Below, piece after piece: positions 7,739 to 15,251 of a stretch of 64,000 nt of DNA (positions within the stretch are counted from its first letter, which is position 1; every line of letters starts with the position of its first letter). Origin of the DNA: Streptomyces sp. NWU339 (lineage in GTDB: Bacteria; Actinomycetota; Actinomycetes; Streptomycetales; Streptomycetaceae); the NCBI RefSeq assembly GCF_003143855.1, contig NZ_QFRK01000013.1:62091-126090 (forward strand). Reading direction: 5' to 3'. The notes beneath the pieces were generated by a model. The model did not search any database. It worked only from the letters and a program-made list of their open reading frames with translations, and was not told the origin of the DNA. The position numbers were made by a program, and so were the translations under genes.

Positions 7739-9451
7739 TCAGTCGTCGGAGAGTTCCACCGGCGCGATCTCGTCGTAGACGTCACCGGGACCGGGGTTGG
7801 TCGCGTCGGTCGCTCCACCGAAGTGGTGCATGACGCCCCAGACCGCGTTCAACGCGGTCTGGACGGCGCCCTCGGCCCAGCCGGCCGTCCAGGAGATGTC
7901 GTCGCCGGCCAGGAAGACGCCCCGCTTGTCCTCGGGCAGCCGGTCCTGCATGAAGTGCGTGAACAGGCGCCGCTGATAGCGGTAGTGGCCGGGCAGGTTG
8001 GCCTTGAAGGCCCCCATGAAGTAGGGCTCGTTCTCCCAGGAGACGGTCACTGGGTTGCCGATGATGTGCTTCCTGATGTCGACCGTCGGGTAGATCTCGC
8101 CCAGCGACTTCAGCATGACCTCCATCCGCTCGTTCGGCGACAGCGGCAGCCACTTCAGGCTGTCGTCGCACCAGGTGTACGAGAGGCAGATGACGGCGGG
8201 CTTGTCCGGGCCGTCGTCGAGCAGGTAGGTGCCGCGGGTCATCCGGTCGGTGAGCGTCATCGACATGACGTCCCGCCCTGTCGGGTTCCCGTTCTCGTCG
8301 ACGGCCTCGTCCAGCCAGAAGGGCCGGTCCACGGGTACGAAGAGCTTGGAGCTCTCCATGTAGTGGGTGCGCTCGATGGCGGTCCAGTGGTCGATGGGGA
8401 AGAGCGATTCGTCGCAGGCGATCTTGGAGAGCAGCATCCAGGACTGGGCGGTGAAGACGGCCGCCCGGTAGGTGCGGATGTCCCCGTTCGCGTCCGTCAC
8501 CGTGATGTGGTGGCCGGCGGTGCGGTGCAGCCGCGTCACCGCCGGGCGGGGCTCGCCGTCGGTGTGCAGGGACTTCAGCGAGGTGCCGTACGGCCAGTGG
8601 ACGATCTTCTCCGGCTCGCGCTCCCACAGGCGCAGCGGCAGCTGCTGGGAGCCGCCGACGATGCCGCGGTGGTGGTCGTCGGCCTCGGTGTAGACGACCC
8701 GCAGGATCTCCAGGATGGAGTTGGGGAAGTCGGTGTCCCAGCCGCCGGTGCCGAAGCCGACCTGGCCGAAGATCTCGCGGTGCCGGAAGGACTTGAAGGC
8801 CTCGGAGTCGCAGAGGAAACCGTAGAAGGTCTGGTTGTCGAGCTTCTCCACCAGTCGCGACCAGATCTCGCGGATGCGCGGGACGTCCCGCTCGCGCAGG
8901 GCGCGGTTCATGTCGGAGAAGTCGGCGCCCTCCTCCAGGCAGCGGTTCCAGGCGTCCGCCACGTCCCGGTAGACCTGCGGCAGGTCGTCGGGCGTCTCGG
9001 CGTAGTGCGACTCGCCCTTGAGGTCGACGACGGTCGAAGGCGTCGCCTCGGCAAGGGGGTTGGGGAAGGGTCGGGTCTCGAGTCCCACCAGGTCGATGTA
9101 GTGCTGGAGGGCGGTGGAGGACGGCGGGAAGCGCATCGCGCCCATCTCGGCGGTGAGCGAGGGGTCGCAGCCCTCGAAGCCGACGGTGCGCAGTCGGCCG
9201 CCGATCCGGTCGGCCTCGTACACGACGGGCTTGAGGCCCATCTTCATCAGCTCGTAGGCGGCGATGATCCCGGACAGGCCGCCGCCGACGACCGCGACCT
9301 CGGTGCCGTGCTCGGTCGCGGGGATCTGGCCGAGGCCCGCGGGGTGGGCGAGGAAGTCGTCGTACGCGTACGGGAAGTCCGGGCCGAACATGGTGATCGG
9401 CGGCTGCTGCTCATCGGCGTGCTCGACGGCGTTGGGCACCGTGGACGTCAT
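7739..9451 (-). CDS. davB: Flavin monoamine oxidase family, lysine 2-monooxygenase-like (DavB-like)
   Basis: A 570-residue FAD enzyme. Residues 51-61 (EVAVVGGGLSG) form the dinucleotide-binding motif, followed by VVYEADRIGGRLRT. The start (PITMFGPDFPYAYDDFLAHP), the segment FGQVGFGTGGWDTDFPNS and the C-terminal AGDDISWTAGWAEGAVQT resemble Pseudomonas lysine 2-monooxygenase, which converts L-lysine to 5-aminovaleramide. Related tryptophan 2-monooxygenases and L-amino-acid oxidases share the fold. A nitrilase-type amidase lies directly upstream on the same strand, as expected for DavB-DavA. AAGGAG lies 11 bases before the ATG. The amino-acid specificity is inferred from remembered similarity and context. 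Confidence 0.75.
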   Translation of the reverse strand: MTSTVPNAVEHADEQQPPITMFGPDFPYAYDDFLAHPAGLGQIPATEHGTEVAVVGGGLSGIIAAYELMKMGLKPVVYEADRIGGRLRTVGFEGCDPSLTAEMGAMRFPPSSTALQHYIDLVGLETRPFPNPLAEATPSTVVDLKGESHYAETPDDLPQVYRDVADAWNRCLEEGADFSDMNRALRERDVPRIREIWSRLVEKLDNQTFYGFLCDSEAFKSFRHREIFGQVGFGTGGWDTDFPNSILEILRVVYTEADDHHRGIVGGSQQLPLRLWEREPEKIVHWPYGTSLKSLHTDGEPRPAVTRLHRTAGHHITVTDANGDIRTYRAAVFTAQSWMLLSKIACDESLFPIDHWTAIERTHYMESSKLFVPVDRPFWLDEAVDENGNPTGRDVMSMTLTDRMTRGTYLLDDGPDKPAVICLSYTWCDDSLKWLPLSPNERMEVMLKSLGEIYPTVDIRKHIIGNPVTVSWENEPYFMGAFKANLPGHYRYQRRLFTHFMQDRLPEDKRGVFLAGDDISWTAGWAEGAVQTALNAVWGVMHHFGGATDATNPGPGDVYDEIAPVELSDD

Positions 9452-9504
9452 GGGGTGCGGACTCCTTGCGCGAACGGTCTTCGAGGTGTCAAGGGAGGCG
9501 GGGT

Positions 9505-10293
9505 TCAGCCGCGGGGCCCGTACAGGCCGGGGCGGCGGTCCCGCAGATACGGGTTGTTCTCACGGGAGGCGGCGAGGAGCACGGGGTCCACGTCGGCGAG
9601 GACGAGTTCCTCGCCGCGGCCCGCCCGGGTACGGGCGACTCCGTCGGGTCCGGCGAGGGTGGACAGCCCCGCGAACTCCAACTCGTCCTCCTGGCCGACC
9701 CGGTTGACGTACGCGATGTACATCTGGTTCTCGAACGCCCGCACCGGCACGACGGATTCGGCGACGAACTGGAACGGGTGCATCAGCGCCGTGGGCACCA
9801 GGAGGAGGTCGGTGCCTGCCAGGGCGTGGGCGCGCGCGTTCTCCGGGAACTCGACGTCGTAGCAGATCAGCAGGCCGACGGTGAGGCCGTTGAGCTCCGC
9901 CTGGACGACCGGCTGGTCGCCCGGGGTGAAGTGCTCGTGCTCGAAGCTGCCGAAGAGGTGGGTCTTGCGGTAGTTCGCGAGGCGGGTGCCGTCGGCGGAG
10001 ACGAGCTGGAGGGAGTTGTGGACCGTGCCGTCGGTGCGTTCCGGGTAGCTGTAGGCGATGGCGAGTCCGTGCCGGGTGGCCGTCCGTGCGATCGCGTCGG
10101 CCGCGTCGCCGTCGGCGGGCTCGGCGAGCGCCGTGATGTCGTCGCCGATGGCGTACCCCGTCAGGAACAGCTCCGAGGTCACGAGCAGCCCGGCGCCGGC
10201 CGCGGCGGCGCGGCCCGCGGCCTCGTCGAGGACCTTGAGGTTCCCGGCGACGGATCCGGGCCGTCCGGAGCTCTGGAGCAGGGCGGTGCGCAT
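9505..10293 (-). CDS. davA: Carbon-nitrogen hydrolase, 5-aminovaleramidase-like (DavA-like)
   Basis: A 262-residue nitrilase-superfamily amidase with all three catalytic residues visible: Glu41 (SELFLTGY), Lys110 (NYRKTHLFG) and Cys144 (LLICYDVEFPE). The motifs and length resemble DavA, which hydrolyses 5-aminovaleramide to 5-aminovalerate and ammonia. It is the first gene of a two-gene unit with the flavin monooxygenase 53 bases downstream. GAGGAAAACGC precedes the ATG. A clear promoter with a palindrome in its spacer lies just upstream. Another omega-amidase activity is possible. Confidence 0.75.
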   Translation of the reverse strand: MRTALLQSSGRPGSVAGNLKVLDEAAGRAAAAGAGLLVTSELFLTGYAIGDDITALAEPADGDAADAIARTATRHGLAIAYSYPERTDGTVHNSLQLVSADGTRLANYRKTHLFGSFEHEHFTPGDQPVVQAELNGLTVGLLICYDVEFPENARAHALAGTDLLLVPTALMHPFQFVAESVVPVRAFENQMYIAYVNRVGQEDELEFAGLSTLAGPDGVARTRAGRGEELVLADVDPVLLAASRENNPYLRDRRPGLYGPRG

Positions 10294-10337
10294 GCGTTTT
10301 CCTCATCGGTACGCGGGGGTTTCGGGGGGTCGCACAG

Positions 10338-10367
10338 ACGCTACGTCCGGTCTGCTCGACCGGACAA
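10338..10367 (-). promoter_or_regulatory. Promoter of the davAB-like unit with embedded operator
   Basis: On the minus strand TTGTCC (10367-10362) and TAGCGT (10343-10338) are separated by 18 bases. The inverted repeat GTCCGGTC / GACCGGAC (10345-10352 and 10358-10365, 5-base spacer) starts inside the -35 and fills the spacer. This is the layout of a repressor site. No regulator gene adjoins it. Confidence 0.65.
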
Positions 10368-10586
10368 GAAGGAGCCGTTGCGTGCCCATGAGCGAACTGT
10401 TGCGTCCGCCGCGGGGTCGGCGGCGATTCGTTGCACGCCCCCGGTTCGGCGCCCGTGCCGGGGAGGTGGAGGCGACGCCGGGGGCCGTCCTGCCCGTCCG
10501 TTCCACCTGTGTGAAGACCGTCGTGGACCGCCGTGCGAAGCACCCGGGGGCCGCCGCGTGGACATGGCGGTCGGGCGGCCCCGGGG

Positions 10587-10967
10587 TCACAGCTCCCGGA
10601 GCCGCGCGACGATCTCGCGCAGCAGCTCCGGGTCGGTCGTCGGCCCGCCCGGTCGGCGCGGTGCGCCGATCCACACCAGACCGGCCCCCGCCAGGTCGGC
10701 GAGCAGTACGTGGACGACGGTCAGGGGCAGGTCGGCGTGCGCCGCGAGTTCGACGACCGGCAGCGGGCCCCGGCGGCGCACCAGGTCGAGCAGGGCGGCG
10801 CGGGCGTGGTCGACACCTGGCCGTGCCAGGCCGGACTCCACGGCGCTGACCTGGGACAGCAGGGTGATGGTGGGCCCTCCCGAGGGCCGGGTCCGGCCCC
10901 GCGTGACGGTATAGGGGCGCACCATCGAGCCGGTCTCGTCCTCGTACCAGTGATCGTCGTCGGTCAC
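10587..10967 (-). CDS. DUF742 family protein (conservon CvnC-like)
   Basis: A 126-residue protein of the DUF742 family, with an N-terminal VRPYTVTRGRTRP segment and a winged-helix-like C-terminal half (LPVVELAAHADLPLTVVHVLLADL). In Streptomyces conservons a sensor ATPase (CvnA), a roadblock protein (CvnB), a DUF742 protein (CvnC) and a Ras-like GTPase (CvnD) are encoded together. Here only A- and C-type genes are present. The GTG at 10967 overlaps the stop of the sensor gene by four bases (GTGA), so the two are translationally coupled. Downstream, 10294-10586 holds no credible gene. Confidence 0.82.
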   Translation of the reverse strand: MTDDDHWYEDETGSMVRPYTVTRGRTRPSGGPTITLLSQVSAVESGLARPGVDHARAALLDLVRRRGPLPVVELAAHADLPLTVVHVLLADLAGAGLVWIGAPRRPGGPTTDPELLREIVARLREL

Positions 10968-12937
10968 GGCAGCGGGGACACGCCGTCCGTCTCCTCGAGC
11001 ACCTCTGGCTCCTGGGACTCCAGGTCCGCAAGCACTCCTCCCGGCAGCAGCACGGTGGCCGTCGTCCCGCCGTACGGGGACTCGCGCAGTGTCACCTCGA
11101 TGGCGTGACGTGCGGCGAGCCGGCCGACCACGTACAAGCCGAGCCGGTCGTGACGGGACGGGTCGAAGTCGTCGGGGTGGCTGAGGGTGCGATGGGCCTC
11201 GTGGAGCGGTCCGGAGCCGAGGCCGGGTCCCCGGTCGTCGATCCGCAGGACGAAGCCGCCGCGCTCCCGGCCGGTGCGCAGGGTCACGCGGGTGTGCGGG
11301 GGCGAGAACACCGTGGCGTTCTCCAGGAGTTCGGCGAGGAGGTGGACGACGTCGGCGACGGCGTCCGCCGCGATCCCGACCCGGTCCATGGGCGGCACCT
11401 CCACCCGTGTGTAGTCCTCGATCTCACTCACGGCGGAGGAGACGATGTCGGCCACGGGCACGGGCCGGCGCCATCTGCGGCCCGGGGCCGCGCCGGAAAG
11501 GATGACCAGGTTCTCCGCGTGACGCCGCATCCGGGTGGTGAGGTGGTCGATGCGGAACAGCTGCTCCAGCATCTCGGGATCGTCCGTGCGCCGTTCCAGC
11601 GTGTCGACCAGCTTCAGCTGGCGATGCACCAGGGTCTGGTTGCGCCGGGCGATGGTGAGCAGCACGGCGAACAGCCCGCGGCGCAGGGTGGCCTGCCGGA
11701 CGGCGGCCTCGACGGCGGCGAGCCGGGCGGCGTTGAAGGACCGGCCGACCTGACCGATCTCGTCGGGCTCCGCCTCCGCCTCGGCCAGCGGCGGTGCCTC
11801 GGCGGCCGCGTTCACCTCCTCGCCGGCGCTCAACCTGGCCATCACGTTTGGCAGTTGTCGACTGGTCAGCAGGTCGGCGGAGTCCCGCAGCAGTTCCAGG
11901 CGGCGGGAGATACGGCGGGCGCCGCGCACCGCCCACCACAGGGACAGGCCGATGGCCGCCAACCCGAGCCCGCCCACGACGGCTGCCTTGATCAGCTCCT
12001 GATGGGCGAAGGCCCGGCCGCGCTCGGCGGAGTTGAGGGCCGCCTGGGTGCACAGCTCCATGTAGCGCTTGACGGCCCGGTCGGTGGTCGTACGCCAGGA
12101 CTCGGCCGCGACGGCCTTACCGGCGCCCTCCGGCCCTGCCCGCAGCAGTGCGTCCTCGCTCCGAGTCAACGCGCCGTGCAGTTCGTCGTGTTGGAACTCC
12201 TCGAACAGTGTCCGTGAGTCGGTCGGTAGATCGGGCACGTACGTCTGCTCGAAGACCCGGCGGTGCTCGATCGTCGCGGTGAGCGTGTCGTACTGCCGGT
12301 CGGTCAGTTGGCCGGCCGCGCGCGCCCCGGCGACGAGGGCGTCCTCGCGGGAGACGAACTCCCGTACCCGGACGAGCTCGACGACGACCTGCGCCTCCCG
12401 TGCGAGCTGCCCGGCCTGCAGTGCGGTGAGGGCGGACTGGATGTCGAACCCGGGTTCCACCAGCGCACCGTACTCGTCGACGGCCCGGTCCCAGGAGATG
12501 TCCCGGGACAGGACCCGGTGGCGCAGCTCCTCGAGTTCGTCGGCGGCGCCGACCATGGCGTCGAGGGCCTGGCGCTGCGGTCCGGAGAGCCGCTCGCGGT
12601 CGCCGTTCCGGATCGCGTCGCGCATGGCGTTCACGGCGCGGTCGGTGCGGCGCTGCTGTTCCATGAGGTCCAGGGCCGCGGACGTGCGGTGGCCCGCCCC
12701 CAAGTCCCCCAAGTACGCAGCGGCGAGTCGCCGTTCGATCTGGATCTGCCCGATCGCCGTGTCGACGGGCGTGCCGAAGTCCTCGTACACGCCCTGCAGC
12801 CGGATCAGGGCGCGCAGTTCTCCGGTGACCGACACCATGGTGAAGGTCCACAGCACCAGCAGGGCGAACGCCGGGGCGAACGCGAGCGCGACGATGCGGG
12901 CGCGGACCGTGGTGGGACGGCCGACGAGTCGGCGCAT
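10964..12937 (-). CDS. Nitrate/nitrite-sensing-domain sensor histidine kinase-like ATPase (CvnA-like)
   Basis: A 657-residue membrane sensor. A first hydrophobic segment (about residues 15-38) precedes a large extracytoplasmic NIT-type helical domain, a second membrane segment (AVVGGLGLAAIGLSLWWAV), a HAMP-like region, a dimerisation region (RRNQTLVHRQLKLVDTLE) and a GHKL ATPase domain with the N box ELLENAT, G1 DRGPGL and G2 RLGLYVVG. CvnA-type proteins often lack demonstrated phosphotransfer and signal to a small GTPase. GGGAG four bases before ATG 12937 supports this start over the longer frame. The usual CvnB and CvnD genes are absent nearby. Confidence 0.85.
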   Translation of the reverse strand: MRRLVGRPTTVRARIVALAFAPAFALLVLWTFTMVSVTGELRALIRLQGVYEDFGTPVDTAIGQIQIERRLAAAYLGDLGAGHRTSAALDLMEQQRRTDRAVNAMRDAIRNGDRERLSGPQRQALDAMVGAADELEELRHRVLSRDISWDRAVDEYGALVEPGFDIQSALTALQAGQLAREAQVVVELVRVREFVSREDALVAGARAAGQLTDRQYDTLTATIEHRRVFEQTYVPDLPTDSRTLFEEFQHDELHGALTRSEDALLRAGPEGAGKAVAAESWRTTTDRAVKRYMELCTQAALNSAERGRAFAHQELIKAAVVGGLGLAAIGLSLWWAVRGARRISRRLELLRDSADLLTSRQLPNVMARLSAGEEVNAAAEAPPLAEAEAEPDEIGQVGRSFNAARLAAVEAAVRQATLRRGLFAVLLTIARRNQTLVHRQLKLVDTLERRTDDPEMLEQLFRIDHLTTRMRRHAENLVILSGAAPGRRWRRPVPVADIVSSAVSEIEDYTRVEVPPMDRVGIAADAVADVVHLLAELLENATVFSPPHTRVTLRTGRERGGFVLRIDDRGPGLGSGPLHEAHRTLSHPDDFDPSRHDRLGLYVVGRLAARHAIEVTLRESPYGGTTATVLLPGGVLADLESQEPEVLEETDGVSPLP

Positions 12938-13019
12938 GGCTCTCCCAGGACGCTCGGGTGACTGGGTGGCGAAGCAGCCATCGACCGCTATTACCGGCCG
13001 GTAGCGAGTGGCGCACAAC

Positions 13020-14222
13020 CTACGGGATGCCGCGCGACGAGCGCAATGGCCTCACGAGTATCAGGAGCAACGCTGTCATCAGATACGGCAGCGCGAGCAC
13101 GGCGAAGGCCGTGCTGTGTCCGCCGCGTGAGGCGATCACCGCGTAGCCGCCGAACACCGCGACCGTGGCCAGCTCGGTGGCCAGTCCCGCGACCGAGGTC
13201 AGGGTGGCCCGCCCGGTGTCCGTGATCCGCCGCTGGAGCCGCGCGTCGGCCAGTACGGTCGCCGCCTGGAAGCCGCCGAAGGCGAGGGCGACGAGCACGA
13301 GCCCGGCCGTCGTGCCCGGGGCGGAACCGACGGCCAGGACGAGCCCGGAGCCCGCGAGCAGGCTCGCGAGTCCGGTCGTGCCGAGGCGTTCGCCCTCCCC
13401 GGCCAGCAGGCTTCCGGCGGTGGCACCGGCCCAGATCAGCAGGAGCAGCCAGGGAACCGTCTCGTCCGCGGCGCCGGTGTCCCGCACCAGCAGCGGCGTG
13501 TACTCGTCGAGGGCGCCCCAGACGGCACCCACGGCCGGTACGAGCAGCAGCGCGCCGCACACCGACCGGTCGGCCCGGGCCTCGGCGAGCCCGGCGCGCA
13601 GGGGCGCGGTCCAGCCCTCGTGTGCGGCTGCCGGGCGGCGGTGCTCCGGAAACCGGAGGGCCGTGGCCGCGGTCAGCACGCACCCCAGGACGCTGGCGGC
13701 ACCGACGGCGGTGTGGCCGCCCCAGGCCAGCACCGGACCGGCGAGCCCCATGGCCGCCATCACGGCGACCAGTCCCGCCGCGCGGGCGCGGCCCATGACG
13801 CGGGCGTAGCGGTCGGCCGCGTCGAGCCGCTCCAGTTCGTCGTGGACGAGGGCCTCCAGCGCACCGGAGGCGAGCGCTCCCCCGGCTCCCCACAGCACGA
13901 AGCCGGTCGCGAAGGCACCGTAGGAGGGCAGCAGCACCCACAGGGCGAAGCCCGCGGCGGTGAGCAGCGGGCCGAGCCACAGCAGCAGGCGCCGGGACAC
14001 GGCGTCCGCCCAGACACCGGAGGGGACCTCCAGCAGGACGCCGGTGACCGACCAGAGGGCGAACAGGGAGGAGATCTGCCAGACCGTCAGACCGGTGTCG
14101 CTGAACAGCAGCGCGTACACCGGGTAGAGCAGCACGAAGTCTTCGAGGAACGCGTAGCCGTACAGCGTGGTCGTCAGCCGTCGGACGCGGGGGTCGGGCG
14201 CACGCGTGGGCGTGGGAGTCAT
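13020..14222 (-). CDS. MFS transporter
   Basis: A 400-residue protein with about 12 hydrophobic segments and the MFS loop 2-3 motif (GVWADAVSRRLLLW, about residues 69-82). A Glu/Asp pair in the first helix (YGYAFLEDFVLLYP) resembles a group of small actinobacterial exporters, but the substrate is unknown. ATG 14222 is preceded by GGGAAGG four bases upstream. The frame continues far upstream without a plausible protein, so this start is firm. About 500 bases of apparently degenerate DNA separate it from the Lrp/AsnC gene. Confidence 0.8.
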   Translation of the reverse strand: MTPTPTRAPDPRVRRLTTTLYGYAFLEDFVLLYPVYALLFSDTGLTVWQISSLFALWSVTGVLLEVPSGVWADAVSRRLLLWLGPLLTAAGFALWVLLPSYGAFATGFVLWGAGGALASGALEALVHDELERLDAADRYARVMGRARAAGLVAVMAAMGLAGPVLAWGGHTAVGAASVLGCVLTAATALRFPEHRRPAAAHEGWTAPLRAGLAEARADRSVCGALLLVPAVGAVWGALDEYTPLLVRDTGAADETVPWLLLLIWAGATAGSLLAGEGERLGTTGLASLLAGSGLVLAVGSAPGTTAGLVLVALAFGGFQAATVLADARLQRRITDTGRATLTSVAGLATELATVAVFGGYAVIASRGGHSTAFAVLALPYLMTALLLILVRPLRSSRGIP

Positions 14223-14343
14223 GAGGCCTTCCCGTAAGGGCGGTTCGGACACCGGACGTGGAGGACGTACGGCTACCGGGGCGGCCCACGGGAGGCACGA
14301 GGGGTGGATCAATGTCGCCAGGTCATGGAACCGAGGGTAGACG

Positions 14344-14371
14344 CCCGGGCCGGATGCGGCCCGGGGTTTTT
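14344..14371 (+). terminator. Orphan intrinsic terminator on + strand
   Basis: CCCGGGCC (14344-14351), a 6-base loop and GGCCCGGG (14358-14365) are followed by G and five Ts (14367-14371). This is a textbook Rho-independent terminator, but no + strand gene precedes it for more than 6 kb. It may end an antisense or small RNA starting near the MFS gene start, or be a relic. Confidence 0.6.
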
Positions 14372-14480
14372 GCGTCCGACCGCACGGTGACGGCTCCGGG
14401 GTGAAGGGCTGAGGGGACAGCCGGTATCCGTTGACCGCGGTGAAGCATGCCCGGACGAGGACCAGGTGCGTCACCTGCCG

Positions 14481-14522
14481 TTGAAGTGCTCTCCTTCCTC
14501 CACAGGATCGGGAAGGAGATCC
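14481..14522 (-). mobile_element. Possible right-end remnant of an IS200/IS605-type element
   Basis: On the minus strand GGATCTCCTTCC is followed by a short loop, GGAAGGAG and AGCACTTCAA. This hairpin-plus-tail arrangement resembles the right end of IS200/IS605 (tnpB) elements. The stem is CTCCTTCC at 14491-14498 with GGAAGGAG at 14511-14518. No transposase frame remains, so at most it is a decayed end. This is recognised from memory of such ends only. Confidence 0.3.
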
Positions 14523-14592
14523 CTGCCTGCCTTGCGGTGGCGCGCTCGACGCGACGGGCACGCCTGACGACTGCCCTCCCTGCAGCGGGGGC

Positions 14593-14638
14593 CTCCCCTG
14601 CCCGGAGCGAAGCCGAGGGCTGCCGAGAGCTCGGGAGG
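14593..14638. repeat. GGAGCGAAGCCGAG-type Streptomyces repeat
   Basis: CCTCCC (14593-14598) and GGGAGG (14633-14638) flank an imperfect hairpin containing GGAGCGAAGCCGAG (14604-14617). This core belongs to a short hairpin repeat scattered through Streptomyces genomes. A related copy lies in rel at 63563-63592, and a partial one (GACGAAGCCGAGG) starts at 21399. Confidence 0.5.
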
Positions 14639-14718
14639 CATCCTCCACCAGCCGGGCGCCGGTGATCCGGTTGTCCTTCGCCGGACCGGCGCCCCCGGAC
14701 CGGTTCGTTCCCGAGGTC

Positions 14719-15171
14719 TCAGGTGGGCGACCCCGACGAGAAGCGGCGCAGCAGCGGTGACAGCACCAGTACGGACTTGGTCCGCTCGACGAACGGCTCC
14801 CCCGCGATCCGTTCCAGGACCCGTTCGAAGTGCCGCATGTCGGCGGCGAAGACCTGGGCGACCGCGTCCGCCTCCCCGGTGACGGTGGAGGCGGACACGA
14901 CCTCCTGGTAGCGCTCCAGGCCCCGCTGGATGGTCTCCGGGGAGGTGTTGCCGCGGCAGTAGATCTCGACGAACCCCTCGGTCTCCCAGCCGAGGGCGGC
15001 GGGGTCCACCCGTACCGTGAAACCGGTGATGGCACCGGTGGCGCGCAGCCGGTCCACGCGCCGCTTCACCGCGGGCGCGGACAGGCCGACGAGCTGGCCG
15101 ATGTCCGCGTAGGAGCGGCGGGCGTCCTCGGCGAGGGCGTGCACGATGCGTTCGTCGAGATCGTTCAGCAC
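14719..15171 (-). CDS. Lrp/AsnC family transcriptional regulator
   Basis: A 150-residue protein with an N-terminal helix-turn-helix (DIGQLVGLSAPAVKRRVDRL, about residues 21-40) and a C-terminal RAM/AsnC ligand-binding domain (about 60-140). Such proteins are feast/famine regulators that sense amino acids as octamers. It starts at GTG 15171 (VLNDLDERI), which begins the conserved first helix. The ribosome binding site is weak. It lies 80 bases downstream of guaB1 on the same strand. The target is unknown. The DavAB-like amino-acid genes are 4-7 kb away and could be candidates, but nothing in the sequence links them. Confidence 0.88.
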   Translation of the reverse strand: MLNDLDERIVHALAEDARRSYADIGQLVGLSAPAVKRRVDRLRATGAITGFTVRVDPAALGWETEGFVEIYCRGNTSPETIQRGLERYQEVVSASTVTGEADAVAQVFAADMRHFERVLERIAGEPFVERTKSVLVLSPLLRRFSSGSPT

Positions 15172-15251
15172 TGCGGGTGGTTCACTTCGCTTCTGGGAGG
15201 TCCACAACGGGGCCGGTGGGGTCGGGCTGGTACGGAATCGGCCGGGGCGGG

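Larger units (their letters stand above)
14223..14718. other. 496-base stretch without a credible gene
   Basis: Between the MFS start and the Lrp/AsnC stop I see no credible coding sequence. It holds an orphan hairpin with a T-run, a possible IS200/IS605-type end and a repeat of the GGAGCGAAGCCGAG type, each listed separately. It looks like an insertion scar or a lost gene. Confidence 0.55.

Noticed and set aside
10294..10586. Possible small gene on the + strand after AAGGAG at 10369
   Set aside because: Candidate starts lead into frames that run through the DUF742 gene on the opposite strand with poor codon use. The AAGGAG lies at the -35 of the davAB-like promoter.
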